DNA of 64,000 nucleotides from Caballeronia arvi (GTDB lineage Bacteria; Pseudomonadota; Gammaproteobacteria; Burkholderiales; Burkholderiaceae). The notes under the pieces were generated by a model. The model did not search any database and had not been told where the DNA came from. It worked only from the letters and a program-made list of their open reading frames with translations. The position numbers and the translations under genes were made by a program. Location: NCBI RefSeq assembly GCF_001544695.2, contig NZ_FCOM02000004.1:186001-250000 (forward strand), read 5' to 3'. Positions 25,764 through 35,199 of this stretch are shown one piece after another (the first letter of the stretch is position 1; each line of letters begins with the position of its first letter).

Positions 25764-26597
25764 TCAGAAGCGCTCGGGCACGTAGCGAAGCGGCCGGTTG
25801 CTCTCGCGATAGCCTTCCGCTTTCTGGCGCTTCGGCAGCTTCACCTTCTCGCGCGGCACGTCCTCGTACGGGATGCTTTTCAGAAAGTGGCTGATGAGGT
25901 TCAGACGCGCGCGGCGCTTGTCGTCGGAACGCACGACGTACCACGGCGCCTGATCCGTATCGGTCGCTTCGAACATCTCGTCGCGGGCGCGCGAATAGTC
26001 GTACCAGCGGCTGTACGAGCGCAGGTCCATCGGCGAAAGCTTCCAGATCTTGCGCCCGTCGTGGATGCGTTCCTCGAGACGCCGCGTCTGCTCTTCCTGG
26101 CCGACTTCGAGCCAGTATTTCAGCAGGATGACGCCCGAATGGATGATCGCGCTCTCGACGAGCGGGACGCCTTTCAGGAACTCGGTCGCCTGCTGGTCAG
26201 TGCAAAAGCCCATCACGCGCTCGACACCCGCGCGGTTGTACCAGCTTCGGTCGAAGAGCGTGATTTCACCCGCCGCGGGCAAATGCGGCAAATAGCGCTG
26301 CACGTACATCTGCGTCTTCTCGCGCTCGGTCGGCGCGGGCAGCGCGACCACGCGGAAGATGCGCGGGCTCACGCGCTCGGTGAGCGCCTTGATCGTGCCG
26401 CCCTTGCCCGCGCCGTCGCGTCCTTCGAAGACGACACAGATCTTCGCGCCCGTATGCACCGCCCATTCCTGCAGCTTCACGAGCTCGACATGCAGGCGCG
26501 CGAGCTCCTTCTCATACTGCTTGCGGCTGAGGCGCGCATGTCCACCCGCGTCTTCGCGTTCCCCTTTCGACTCGTTGACGGCCTTCTCATCCTTCAT
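25764..26597 (-). CDS. ppk2: Polyphosphate kinase 2 (PPK2)
   Basis: A 277-residue PPK2 enzyme that uses polyphosphate to phosphorylate nucleoside diphosphates (or the reverse). Walker A is FEGRDGAGKGGTIK, the lid and Walker B region is LFDRSWYNRAGVERVMGFC, and later come SPMDLRSYSRWYDYSRARDEMF and APWYVVRSDDKRRARLN, all diagnostic of class I PPK2. The start at 26597 (MKDEKAVNES) is preferred over an upstream ATG at 26657 because it has GGGAA at good spacing and matches the family N-terminus. It fits the stress and energy theme of the neighbourhood. Confidence 0.93.
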   Translation of the reverse strand: MKDEKAVNESKGEREDAGGHARLSRKQYEKELARLHVELVKLQEWAVHTGAKICVVFEGRDGAGKGGTIKALTERVSPRIFRVVALPAPTEREKTQMYVQRYLPHLPAAGEITLFDRSWYNRAGVERVMGFCTDQQATEFLKGVPLVESAIIHSGVILLKYWLEVGQEEQTRRLEERIHDGRKIWKLSPMDLRSYSRWYDYSRARDEMFEATDTDQAPWYVVRSDDKRRARLNLISHFLKSIPYEDVPREKVKLPKRQKAEGYRESNRPLRYVPERF

Positions 26598-26699
26598 GGC
26601 TGTGTTCCCATGATGTTCGTTCGATACCGCCGCGCGCGACCACACCGATGCCGCCATCGCGGCGATGCGCGCGGCACGGTTCCATGCATGACGTCGCCG

Positions 26700-26957
26700 T
26701 CAGGTTTCGTTGCGTTCGGGCACGACCTGCACCATGAGTGTGCGATCCTTCCAGAACATGTTGTGAATGCGCGGCTGGAAGGTGCGCAGCACATGCGGCT
26801 CGATCGAATCGAAACTCACGACCGCGGCCGGATGCTCGCCGGTGCCCGTGACGCGTTGAATCGAATCGAACGGTGGAAAGCCGTAGCGGCAGAGAAAGTC
26901 CTTGATTTCGTCGTCGGTCGTCGACTCGTCGACATTACCCAGCCAGAGGTCGCCCAT
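26700..26957 (-). CDS. Small RRM-fold RNA-binding protein
   Basis: An 85-residue protein made of one RNA recognition motif. The RNP2-like strand is LWLGNVDES, helix 1 is TTDDEIKDFLCRYG, the RNP1-like strand is AAVVSFDS, and the end is TLMVQVVPERNET. The RNP1 strand lacks the usual aromatic pair, so RNA affinity may be unusual. The ATG at 26957 has GGAGA 9 nt upstream; a start 15 nt earlier is possible. It precedes ppk2 by about 100 bp on the same strand. Confidence 0.72.
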   Translation of the reverse strand: MGDLWLGNVDESTTDDEIKDFLCRYGFPPFDSIQRVTGTGEHPAAVVSFDSIEPHVLRTFQPRIHNMFWKDRTLMVQVVPERNET

Positions 26958-27019
26958 TGCGGATTTCTCCATTGAGTCCTGCGGTAATCGATCGCAAGCG
27001 TGCCGCACCGGCGCACGAT

Positions 27020-27232
27020 TCACGTCGGTCCGTCGCGCTTTGCCGAGCGGCGCTGCGCGAGCGGATTCAACGCGACGACGAATATCACGATGCCGATGCC
27101 GAGCGCCCACATGCCGTAGCGGAATTCGGGCCTCAGGTCGTACAGAAGGCCGTGAATCGTGAAGTAAAGGCCGGCAAGCCAGATGAACACGCCGATCGAA
27201 GCAACCACCATGCGCGGCTCGTTCAGTTTCAT
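27020..27232 (-). CDS. Small two-helix membrane protein
   Basis: A 70-residue protein with two hydrophobic helices (about residues 9-28, VVASIGVFIWLAGLYFTIH, and 38-58, GMWALGIGIVIFVVALN) and a basic tail PLAQRRSAKRDGPT. A GGAG ribosome site stands 8 nt before the ATG, supporting translation. It precedes the RRM gene on the same strand. No known function. Confidence 0.65.
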   Translation of the reverse strand: MKLNEPRMVVASIGVFIWLAGLYFTIHGLLYDLRPEFRYGMWALGIGIVIFVVALNPLAQRRSAKRDGPT

Positions 27233-27428
27233 CGGGATCTCCCGGACGCGTTGCGCGAGATAGCTTCAGTTTAGGAAATCCTGAACGGTCGTGTAAATAG
27301 ATTCGAAGCAACGCACTTGGCTTGCGTCGATCCGTCATCTACATTTCCTGCGTAGTGGCGGAACAGCCAATGCAACGTACGCGATGTAACGACCAACCAG
27401 CCGTACAACGTTCAAGCGAACGCAGCAC

Positions 27429-28403
27429 ATGCGAAAGCCGTTCCTCTCCCCGAGCCGGTTGCGTATCCTCCCGGTGCTCGCATTCCTGCTCGCCGTGGCG
27501 CCCGGCATCGCGCAGGCGCAGGCCGCGCCGGATCGCGCCGTCGTCGGCACCAACGTGAAGAACTACGCGAACGCCGTGCTCGCGATCATGTCGTACACCG
27601 CGGTGCCGGACGTCACGACGAGCTCGCTATCCATCAACAGCGGCACGAGCGGCAATCCCGGCTTCGGCCAGACGCAGCTCGGCGGCGGCTTCACCATCAG
27701 CAAGTCCTTTCCGCTCTATCTCGAAGGCACGCTCGCGTACAGCCGCTACGATCCGACCTTCGTCGCCACCGACGGCGGTCAGGAACGCGCCGTCCCGGCG
27801 AAATGGAACACGGCGAGCACGACGATCGGCATCGGCTGGGACTTCCCGATCACCGACGAATTGCGCCTCAGGCCGATTCTCAACGGCATGGTCGGACGCG
27901 TCGCGAGCGATTTGCGCGTCGCGCAAACGGTTTTCAATCACATCGCGGACGCCAATCTCCAGTTCCTCGAAGACGGCGCGCTCAACGCATACGGCGTCGG
28001 CGGCTCGCTGATGCTCGATCTGGAGCACTATCGCGAGCACTACGAAATCGATCTCGAACTGCGCGCGACGGACATCTATATCCGCAGCTTTGGCGGATCG
28101 TCGGCGGCCGTGCAGGGTTCGGCGGCCGCGCAGCAGTTCAGCCTGTGGGCGCGCTGGCGTGCGCCCACAGGCCTCGCCGCGCTCGACCGGCCGGTGCGCT
28201 ATGTCCTCGAAACCGCGTACTCCCACTACTTCGGCGACAGCGCCGGCGTGCTCGGCTTCAACGATCTGACGTCACTCGGCGTGGGGCTCGAACTCGACAG
28301 CAGCAGGTATCCGGTCATCATCACGCGCACGCGCGCGATGGTGCGCTATGTCTTCGGCCACAACGTGCATGGCGTGTCGTTCGGCTTCGCGGTCAGCTTC
28401 TAG
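27429..28403 (+). CDS. Secreted outer-membrane beta-barrel-like protein
   Basis: A 324-residue exported protein. The signal peptide runs to about residue 30 (AFLLAVAPGIAQAQA). The mature part has many alternating hydrophobic and polar short strands (GGGFTISKSFPLYLEGTLAYSRYD, TTIGIGWDFPITDELRLRPILNG, YEIDLELRATDIYIRSFGG) and ends VSFGFAVSF with a C-terminal phenylalanine, as expected for a barrel inserted by BAM. No named family is recognised. It is divergent from the small membrane gene and convergent with the BamE-like lipoprotein gene. Confidence 0.72.
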   Translation: MRKPFLSPSRLRILPVLAFLLAVAPGIAQAQAAPDRAVVGTNVKNYANAVLAIMSYTAVPDVTTSSLSINSGTSGNPGFGQTQLGGGFTISKSFPLYLEGTLAYSRYDPTFVATDGGQERAVPAKWNTASTTIGIGWDFPITDELRLRPILNGMVGRVASDLRVAQTVFNHIADANLQFLEDGALNAYGVGGSLMLDLEHYREHYEIDLELRATDIYIRSFGGSSAAVQGSAAAQQFSLWARWRAPTGLAALDRPVRYVLETAYSHYFGDSAGVLGFNDLTSLGVGLELDSSRYPVIITRTRAMVRYVFGHNVHGVSFGFAVSF

Positions 28404-28423
28404 CGAACGACGCAGGCACGCGC

Positions 28424-28954
28424 TCAGAGTATGCTGCGCTGGCTCGGATCGAACTTCGGGTCAGGCTGCTTCTGTGTCTGCCTGAGCACGCCCTGCGCGT
28501 CGAAATAGAAGTTGAAGATCATGTGGCTGATGTTGTTCTCCATGTACCGATACGACCACACTTCACGATCCATCCGCTTGAAATAGGCCGTCTCGAAAGG
28601 CCTGCCGAACGCGACCATCACGTCGTTGCGCGTCCACTTGTTGACCTCGGCGCGATAGAACTCGTTTTCCTGAAGCACTTGCCGCACACTGACCACCTTG
28701 CCCGACGCATCGAGATCGACGGCCGTGGTGGTCGATCCCATCGGCTGCGTGGGCCACATGAGACGCTTGCCGCCATTGGGCAGATCGTAGGTTTCCTTCG
28801 GCGGCCCGAGCTTCGCGACGATTTCCTGCTGGTCCATGCCGGGTTGCACGCGCTGCTCGGGCTGCGCGCAACCGGCGAGCGCGAGCATGACGACGGACGC
28901 GAGCGCGCACGCGGCATGCGTCGATGCGAAGGCAAAGCGACTCATGCGCGTCAT
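28424..28954 (-). CDS. SmpA/OmlA (BamE-like) domain lipoprotein
   Basis: A 176-residue lipoprotein. The signal peptide ends in the lipobox LAGC, and VQPGMDQQEIVAKLGPPKETYDLPNGG is the typical BamE-like motif, with a second, similar unit near RNDVMVAFGRPFETAYF, suggesting two tandem domains. Housekeeping BamE is shorter and lacks the second unit, so this is an accessory paralogue probably in outer-membrane maintenance. GAGGAG precedes the ATG; it follows the glycine-zipper gene by 48 bp. Confidence 0.8.
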   Translation of the reverse strand: MTRMSRFAFASTHAACALASVVMLALAGCAQPEQRVQPGMDQQEIVAKLGPPKETYDLPNGGKRLMWPTQPMGSTTTAVDLDASGKVVSVRQVLQENEFYRAEVNKWTRNDVMVAFGRPFETAYFKRMDREVWSYRYMENNISHMIFNFYFDAQGVLRQTQKQPDPKFDPSQRSIL

Positions 28955-29002
28955 GATCGCGCTCCTCTTGTTGTTATCGACGCCGCGATGAAACGGCTAA
29001 CC

Positions 29003-29476
29003 CTACTGGATCGAGTAGCCGCGCCCCTGCATGCACGCCGCCCACGCGCGGTAGTACGTGGACATCGCGCCCTGACTTTGCGCCTGCGCGTTGGCTTCCT
29101 GCGTACGCTTGTTCTGGCGCGCGCGCATGCCGCCGCCCATCGTGCCCGCCGCGGCGCCGATGGCCGCGCCCTTGCCCGCATCGCCTGCGATGGCGCCGAT
29201 CACAGCGCCGCCCGCAGCGCCCCGCGCCGCGCCGCCCACGCGCTCGCCGCCGCCGACGGCCGGTCCGCCCTGTGGAGGCGGCGCCGCCGATGCCGTCGCC
29301 GGATCGATGCCCGTGTTGCTCTTCGCCCAGCTGTAGCACGCGCCATCGTCCTTTTGCTGTTGCTGCGCACTCTGCCCTTTCGACGGATAAGCGATCGGCT
29401 TGCTTTGCGCGATAGCGTCGAGCGCCATCACCGTCATCACGATGGCGCAGGCCGCGCGCACTTTCTTCGCATTCAT
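29003..29476 (-). CDS. Glycine-zipper envelope protein
   Basis: A 157-residue exported protein with a signal peptide (to about DAIAQS). The centre, about residues 75-115, is a glycine zipper (GGAARGAAGGAVIGAIAGDAG, GAAIGAAAGTMGGGMRARQ), as in small envelope proteins that insert into membranes under stress. The end has a paired Cys with YYRAWAACMQGRGYSIQ, a motif common in such Burkholderia proteins. AGGAG precedes the ATG. Likely one transcript with the BamE-like lipoprotein. Confidence 0.78.
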   Translation of the reverse strand: MNAKKVRAACAIVMTVMALDAIAQSKPIAYPSKGQSAQQQQKDDGACYSWAKSNTGIDPATASAAPPPQGGPAVGGGERVGGAARGAAGGAVIGAIAGDAGKGAAIGAAAGTMGGGMRARQNKRTQEANAQAQSQGAMSTYYRAWAACMQGRGYSIQ

Positions 29477-29609
29477 GGAGACTCCTTGCCTGTACTCAGG
29501 CGCTCAGCAGACATTGATCTCTGGATAATAGTGCCGAAAGCGTCGTGCAATGCGTACTTTTACCGCTTCACGACACTTCGGTTTCCAGCCGCGATTCCAC
29601 GCGATTTAA

Positions 29610-30287
29610 TTACCCGCCTAAGGCGATGATCGCCATCGTCAGGAGCACGCCCAGCGCTGTCATCGACAGTCCCGCTTTCCAGCCGCTCCAGCCCGCATAG
29701 CGGCCCAATGCGAAGCCGCAGATGAATAGCATCGCGAGCGTCAGGACGCGCGAAATCAGCAACGCGGTCGGCACGTGCTTGACGATGACGAAGGGCGCGG
29801 CGACGGGAAACGTCGACAGCACGATGATGATGAAGATGCCGAGCGCCGCGAGAAAGTCATCGCGCATGAAGCGCGCGCTATCGGGCAGGCTTTCGTCAGC
29901 GGCGATGCGCTTGCGTATGGCTTCGAGATCGGCGTCGGAGATGAACGGATCGAGCGTCGCCGATACGCGCTCACGCAAGGCGCGCACGCCCGCCGCCGCG
30001 TCGCGCTCGCGGTGAATGGCGAGCGCGAGCGCGTGCCTGCGCGAGCGGTCCGCGATCGTGCGCACGAGATACATGACGGCGTCGGCGAGGCCCCACGCGA
30101 GATTGCAGCCGAGCGCCGTGTACAGCATCTTGCGTCCCGCATCCTCGCCGCTCGTCGCCGCCGACACGGTGCCGACGAAGGTCAGCGCCATGAAGAGGCC
30201 GAAGCACAGCTCCGACACGCGATCCACGGTGTCGAGGACGCGCTTTCGAGGACGCGCTTCCTGCGAATTCTGCTCGGGCATGGGCAT
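29610..30287 (-). CDS. VIT/CCC1-like membrane protein
   Basis: A 225-residue membrane protein. Helices lie at about 25-48 (LCFGLFMALTFVGTVSAAT), 58-75, 148-172, 175-195 and 200-222, with a central cytoplasmic helical insert holding ISDADLEAIRKRIAADES. Layout and the N-terminal segment resemble VIT-type iron/manganese transporters, but the metal-binding glutamates of that family are not clear to me. It follows the D-lactate dehydrogenase by 6 bp and is likely the last gene of that operon. Substrate is unknown. Confidence 0.68.
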   Translation of the reverse strand: MPMPEQNSQEARPRKRVLDTVDRVSELCFGLFMALTFVGTVSAATSGEDAGRKMLYTALGCNLAWGLADAVMYLVRTIADRSRRHALALAIHRERDAAAGVRALRERVSATLDPFISDADLEAIRKRIAADESLPDSARFMRDDFLAALGIFIIIVLSTFPVAAPFVIVKHVPTALLISRVLTLAMLFICGFALGRYAGWSGWKAGLSMTALGVLLTMAIIALGG

Positions 30288-30293
30288 GCGCCG

Positions 30294-31289
30294 CTATCCG
30301 ACCTTGACCTCGTTCTCCAGGGGCTTGCCTTGCTCGAACGCGGTAATGCTCTGCAACGTGGTTTCGCAGATCGTCGTCAGTGCTTCGCGCGTGAGATAGG
30401 CCTGATGCCCCGTCACGATCACGTTCGGAAACGACACGAGCCGCTGAAAGATATCGTCGGTGATGATCTCGCTGGAGAGATCGCGGAAAAAGAGATCCGC
30501 TTCCTGTTCATAGACATCGATCGCGAGGCCGCCGAGCTGGCCGGTCTTCAGCGCTTCGATGACGGCTTCCGTATCGATCAGCGCGCCGCGGCTCGTGTTG
30601 ATGAGCAATGCGCCGGGCTTCGCGCGTTTCAGCATTTCGGCGTTGATGATGTGATGCGTCTGCGGCGTCAGCGGACAGAACAACGCGATGATGTCCGCCC
30701 TTTCGCCGATCTCGCCCGGCGTCGCGTAACGCAGCCCGAGCGCTTCGAATTGCTTCGACGGATAGGGATCGTGGCCGATCACGTTGCAGCCGAAGCCCTG
30801 CATGATCTTCGCAAAGACGCAGCCGATTTTGCCGGTGCCGACGACCGCGACCGTCTTGCCGCACAGATCGAAACCGATCAGGCCATCGAGCGAAAAGTTC
30901 GAATCGCGCGTGCGGTTGTAGGCGCGATGCACCTTGCGGTTGATCGCGAGCAGCAGCGCGACCGCATGCTCCGCCACCGAGTTCGGCGAATAATTCACGA
31001 CGCGCACCACCCTGATGCCGAGCTTCCCCGCCGTGGCGAGATCGACGTTATTGAAGCCCGTGCAGCGCAGCGCGACGAGACGCGTGCCGCCCTTGTGCAG
31101 CGCTTCGAGCACTTCGGCGTCGGCCTTGTCATTGACAAAGATGCACACCGCGCCGTAGCCCGCCGCGAGCCCGACCGTATCCATGTCCAGCGACATGTCG
31201 TGGTACTTGAGCGTGTGCTTCTCGGTCTTGTTCGCTTCGTCGAGATACTGGCGCTCGTAAGGCGTCGAGCTAAAGATCGCCACTTCCAT
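30294..31289 (-). CDS. ldhA: D-lactate dehydrogenase (D-2-hydroxyacid dehydrogenase family)
   Basis: A 331-residue NAD-dependent fermentative D-lactate dehydrogenase reducing pyruvate. It has the NAD motif VGTGKIGCVFAKIM, the catalytic arginine in LINTSRGALIDTEAV, the glutamate in DVYEQEADLFF and the histidine in VIVTGHQAYLT. YDMSLD-type and RCTGFNNVDL motifs place it with E. coli LdhA rather than with glycerate dehydrogenases. AGGAG precedes the ATG. It stands 42 bp after the antiporter gene, which suits reoxidation of NADH when respiration fails. Confidence 0.92.
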   Translation of the reverse strand: MEVAIFSSTPYERQYLDEANKTEKHTLKYHDMSLDMDTVGLAAGYGAVCIFVNDKADAEVLEALHKGGTRLVALRCTGFNNVDLATAGKLGIRVVRVVNYSPNSVAEHAVALLLAINRKVHRAYNRTRDSNFSLDGLIGFDLCGKTVAVVGTGKIGCVFAKIMQGFGCNVIGHDPYPSKQFEALGLRYATPGEIGERADIIALFCPLTPQTHHIINAEMLKRAKPGALLINTSRGALIDTEAVIEALKTGQLGGLAIDVYEQEADLFFRDLSSEIITDDIFQRLVSFPNVIVTGHQAYLTREALTTICETTLQSITAFEQGKPLENEVKVG

Positions 31290-31331
31290 GATGGGCTCCT
31301 TACTTGTGTTCAGGCATGGTGGGGCAAAAGC

Positions 31332-32921
31332 CTAACCCGCGGCAAGCGATATGGCGATCTGCACGAAGAGCACTTTGACGATGGTCATCGACGGGAAAAT
31401 CATCGCGTACATGATGTCCGGCTGATCCGTCGGCGCGATGCGATTGGCGAACGCGAGGATCGCCGGATTGCCGGTCGCGCCGCAGATCACGCCGACCGAC
31501 GTATCGAAGGGCAGCCTGAAAATCCACAGGCAGCACACGGCCGTGACGCCCACCAGAATCAGCAGCGTGATCGCGCCGTAGAGCAGCAGCAGCGGCCCGG
31601 CGGTGCCGACCGTCGCGACGAATTTCGGCCCGCATGAAATGCCCACTTGCGCGAGAAAGATCGTGAGGCCGAGATTGCGCAGCACGAGATTCGCCGAGAG
31701 CGGCATCACCCAGACGAACGGCCCGTTGCGGCGCGCCTTGCCCAGACACAGCGCGACCAGCAGCAATGCGGCGAGTCCCAGGCTGAACGCGCCGAGACCG
31801 GGCACGCGCAGCGGAATCGCGCCGACGAGCAAGCCGACCGCCGCGCCTATTCCCAGGCAGATGAAGCTGAGATCCGCCGTGCCCTTGATCGAATCGCCGA
31901 AGAACGTGCGCATCGTCGCCTGATGCGCGCGATTGACGAGCAGGCCGACGCGGTCGCCCGCTTCGAGGATGAGATCGGGCGTCGAGAGCATGTCGGCGTC
32001 GCCGCGGCGCACGTGCGCGATCGCGCAGTTGACGCCATCGGGAAAGCGGATGTCGCCGAGCGCCATGCCGACGACCGACGGATTCGACGCGAACACGCGC
32101 ATGTAGTCGAGGTCTTCGCGATGACTCGCCATGCGCCCCGGCTGCAATTCGCCGCATAGCGCGGTCGCTTCGTCGAGCAGGCGCCGGTCGGTCGCGGTGG
32201 CGAGCAGCACGTCGTCGGCGCGCAGCGTGAAGTCGGCCGTGGGCAACTGATTGTGATGCGCGCGGCGCACCGCGGCGATCACCACGCCCGAAGGCAGGCG
32301 GCTCGCGAGCTGCGATATGTTCATGCCGAACAGGTTTTCGTTTTTCAGCGCGATTTCAGCCGTTTCCAGCACCTTCGCGGCCGGCTTCTGGATCTTTACC
32401 TTGAGCGCAACGTTCAGCACATACAGGAACAGAATCGGTCCGGCGACCCCGAACGGATACGCGACGCTGTAGGCCACCGCGGCATCGTTGTTTTTCATCG
32501 ATGCAATCGCGACCTGCAGGCTCGCCGTGCTGGTGCCGCTGCCGGCGAACATGCCGAGCGCATCGGCGAGTTTGATGCCGAGCGGAATGAAGCCCACCGA
32601 CACGAGACCCGCGACGATCACGCCGATGCACGCCGCCGCATTCGCTTTCACCCCTTCGCGGCTCGTGAGCCCGTGGAAGAACTGCGCGCCATATTGAATG
32701 CCGATGCCGTACAGAAACAGCAACAATCCGAGCGTGCCCAGGAGCGCGGGCGGCGAGGACTTCGGCGCGAAGGCGCCAATGGCGAGCCCGACGAACAGCA
32801 CCGCGCCGGAGCCGAGCGCCACGCCCTTGATATTGATTTCACCGATCAGATAACCCAGTGCGATCGTCAGAAAGAGCGCGAACAGCGACTGATTCTCGAG
32901 GAACGTTCTGACTGCATCCAT
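31332..32921 (-). CDS. AspT/YidE-type antiporter
   Basis: A 529-residue transporter of the aspartate:alanine exchanger family. Two membrane halves (about five helices each) flank a central region with two RCK_C-type domains (about 190-360, including LASRLPSGVVIAAVRR and MALGDIRFPDGVNCAIAHVRRGD). Family motifs GSGTSTASLQ in the first half and GATGNPAILAFANR in the second are the repeated re-entrant motifs. Homologues exchange aspartate for alanine or succinate, or export carboxylates. Co-transcription with ldhA suggests a role with fermentation products; that is inference. Confidence 0.86.
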   Translation of the reverse strand: MDAVRTFLENQSLFALFLTIALGYLIGEINIKGVALGSGAVLFVGLAIGAFAPKSSPPALLGTLGLLLFLYGIGIQYGAQFFHGLTSREGVKANAAACIGVIVAGLVSVGFIPLGIKLADALGMFAGSGTSTASLQVAIASMKNNDAAVAYSVAYPFGVAGPILFLYVLNVALKVKIQKPAAKVLETAEIALKNENLFGMNISQLASRLPSGVVIAAVRRAHHNQLPTADFTLRADDVLLATATDRRLLDEATALCGELQPGRMASHREDLDYMRVFASNPSVVGMALGDIRFPDGVNCAIAHVRRGDADMLSTPDLILEAGDRVGLLVNRAHQATMRTFFGDSIKGTADLSFICLGIGAAVGLLVGAIPLRVPGLGAFSLGLAALLLVALCLGKARRNGPFVWVMPLSANLVLRNLGLTIFLAQVGISCGPKFVATVGTAGPLLLLYGAITLLILVGVTAVCCLWIFRLPFDTSVGVICGATGNPAILAFANRIAPTDQPDIMYAMIFPSMTIVKVLFVQIAISLAAG

Positions 32922-33017
32922 GCCGCCTCCTGTGGGTGGACAATGCTACGCAGCAGTACACGACCATCACTAATAAGCGTTTTGCGCCGCACAGTCCAGC
33001 GCCGCCGAACGCATAAT

Positions 33018-35123
33018 TCAGAACGATTCCAGCACGACGACGCTGCGCGCTTCGACACGGCACACACCGCGTTCGACGTCCGCTGTTTCGATATCCGGAA
33101 CAATGTCGCGCGGCGCTTCAGCCGACGTATCGACGATGCGCCGCCAGCTCCGGTTGTCGAGGACGGGCAGCGCGGCGTCGCGGGCATCGTCGTTCATGTT
33201 GAAGACGATATGCAGCATCGGCTCGTCCGGCGCGTGCCCCGCGAGCGTCAAGGCGACGAAGCGCGCGCCGCGGTCGTGCCACGCGGGCTCGTCGAGGCGC
33301 TCGCCGTGCCAGGCGACGTCGGGATGCGTCTGTCCGTTTTCGGGCCGCCCCGTCAGAAAACGGCGGCGGCGCAGGCTCGCGTGACGCTTGCGCAGCGCGA
33401 TCAGCTCGCGCACGAAGCGCAGCATGTCCTGCGCGTCGTCGGAGAGACGCCAGTCCATCCACGAGAGCGCGTTGTCCTGACAGAACGCGTTGTTGTTGCC
33501 GCGCTGGCTGCGCAGGATTTCGTCGCCGGCGAGGAGCATCGGCACGCCCTGGCTCAGCAGCAGGATCGCCATGAAGTTGCGCGCCTGTCGAAGACGCAGG
33601 CCGATGATCGCCGCATCGCTGCTCTCGCCTTCCGCACCGCAATTCCACGACAGATTGTCGTTGCTGCCGTCGCGATTGTCCTCGCCGTTCGCCTCGTTAT
33701 GCTTCGCGTCGTAGCTGACCAGATCGTTCAGCGTGAAGCCGTCGTGACAGGTGACGAAGTTGATGCTGTTCGCGGGCAGCCTGCCATCGTCCTGATAGAG
33801 ATCCGCGCTGCCCGCGATGCACGTGCACACCTCGCCGACGAGGCCCGGATCGCCGCGCACGAAGCGCCGGATCACGTCGCGGTAGCGCCCGTTCCACTCG
33901 GCCCACGCCATGCCGGGAAACGCGCCGACGTGATAGAGCCCGCCCGCATCCCACGCCTCGGCGATCAGCGGCACGCGCGCGAGCACCGGCGATGCTTCCA
34001 TCGCCCAGGGCAAGGGCGGCGTGGGCAGCAGCTCGCCGTGCGCGCCGCGCGCGAAGACGCTCGCGAGATCGAAGCGAAAGCCGTCGACGCCGAGGTCGCG
34101 CACCCAGTATTCGAGACAACGCATGATGAACGCCGACACGAGCGGATGATTGCAGTTGACGGTATTGCCGCAGCCCGTGTAATCGCGGTAGTGGCGCGCA
34201 TCGTTCGTATCGACCTGATTATCGACTTGATAAAAGGCCTCGTTGGCGAACACCTTGAAGTGGATCAGCGGCCCGTCTCTTCCCGCTTCCGATGTGTGAT
34301 TGAACACGACATCGAGCAGGACGCGAATGCCGGCGGCATGCAGCGCATCGACGAACTCGCGGAACTCCTGCGGCGCGCGCGCAGGCTCGACGCAATAGCG
34401 CGGATGCGGACTGTAAAAGCTGTGCGTGCTGTAGCCCCAGTAATTGCTGAGGCCGCGCGCCACGGCGGACGCGGGTATGTCCTGCTCGTCGAAGGCCATC
34501 ACCGGCAGCAGTTCGACATGCGTAACGCCGAGCGCCTGCAGATAAGGAATTTTCTCGATGAGCCCCGCGAACGTGCCGGGATGGCGCACGCCGCTCGACG
34601 GATGCCGCGTGAAGCCGCCTACGTGCAGTTCGTAGATGATGGCGTCGTCGAGCGTGCGGACGTCCACGTCCTGGCCGGGCGCGCCGAGCGGCTCCGTGAC
34701 GATCGCTCTGAGCGACGCGTGCTCGGCCGCCTCCGCGACGGCCGCCTGCCGGCGCTGATAGAAGCGGTCGCTCACGCCGCGCGCATGCGGGTCGAGCAGT
34801 TCCTTGCGGCTCGCGGCTTCATCGCTCATCTGCGGCACGCCGAGCGGCCCGTACGCGCGCCACGTATAGCAGCAGCGCAGCGGAAGGTCTTCGACGAGCA
34901 CATGCCAGAAGAAGAACGTGCGGTTCGCTTCACGCGTCAGCGTGACGACCTGAAACGGCTCGACGCTTTCTTCCGATGCATACAGCAGCAGTTCGAGGTG
35001 CGTCGCGTGCCGGCAGAACGTGCAGAAGTTGACGCCGCCCCGCACCACCGTCGCGCCGATGGGAAAGCGCGAGCCGGGCTGCGTGCCGTAGCTGCGGCGA
35101 ACGCGCGCTTCAGGGCTCTCCAA
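33018..35123 (-). CDS. glgX: Glycogen debranching enzyme GlgX (GH13)
   Basis: A 701-residue isoamylase-type debranching enzyme. An N-terminal CBM48-like domain (GVNFCTFCRHATHLELLLY) precedes the GH13 barrel: DVVFNHT, DGFRFDLAS with the nucleophile Asp, LIAEAWDAGG with the acid/base Glu, and FVTCHDGFTL with the third Asp. The start is TTG at 35123, supported by GAGGAG 5 nt upstream; no ATG nearby is in frame. It releases limit-dextrin branches during glycogen breakdown. No other glg genes are in the window. Confidence 0.93.
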   Translation of the reverse strand: MESPEARVRRSYGTQPGSRFPIGATVVRGGVNFCTFCRHATHLELLLYASEESVEPFQVVTLTREANRTFFFWHVLVEDLPLRCCYTWRAYGPLGVPQMSDEAASRKELLDPHARGVSDRFYQRRQAAVAEAAEHASLRAIVTEPLGAPGQDVDVRTLDDAIIYELHVGGFTRHPSSGVRHPGTFAGLIEKIPYLQALGVTHVELLPVMAFDEQDIPASAVARGLSNYWGYSTHSFYSPHPRYCVEPARAPQEFREFVDALHAAGIRVLLDVVFNHTSEAGRDGPLIHFKVFANEAFYQVDNQVDTNDARHYRDYTGCGNTVNCNHPLVSAFIMRCLEYWVRDLGVDGFRFDLASVFARGAHGELLPTPPLPWAMEASPVLARVPLIAEAWDAGGLYHVGAFPGMAWAEWNGRYRDVIRRFVRGDPGLVGEVCTCIAGSADLYQDDGRLPANSINFVTCHDGFTLNDLVSYDAKHNEANGEDNRDGSNDNLSWNCGAEGESSDAAIIGLRLRQARNFMAILLLSQGVPMLLAGDEILRSQRGNNNAFCQDNALSWMDWRLSDDAQDMLRFVRELIALRKRHASLRRRRFLTGRPENGQTHPDVAWHGERLDEPAWHDRGARFVALTLAGHAPDEPMLHIVFNMNDDARDAALPVLDNRSWRRIVDTSAEAPRDIVPDIETADVERGVCRVEARSVVVLESF

Positions 35124-35199
35124 GATCGCTCCTCACGGGACGCGTCACACTCAGCAAGCATATGTGAGGCACCGGGGAATACAAGCAGCACGATGCGTG

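Noticed and set aside
27233-27428. Short dyad AGGA-AA-TCCT near 27280 as an operator
   Set aside because: Too short to stand out from background in a 196-bp divergent region.
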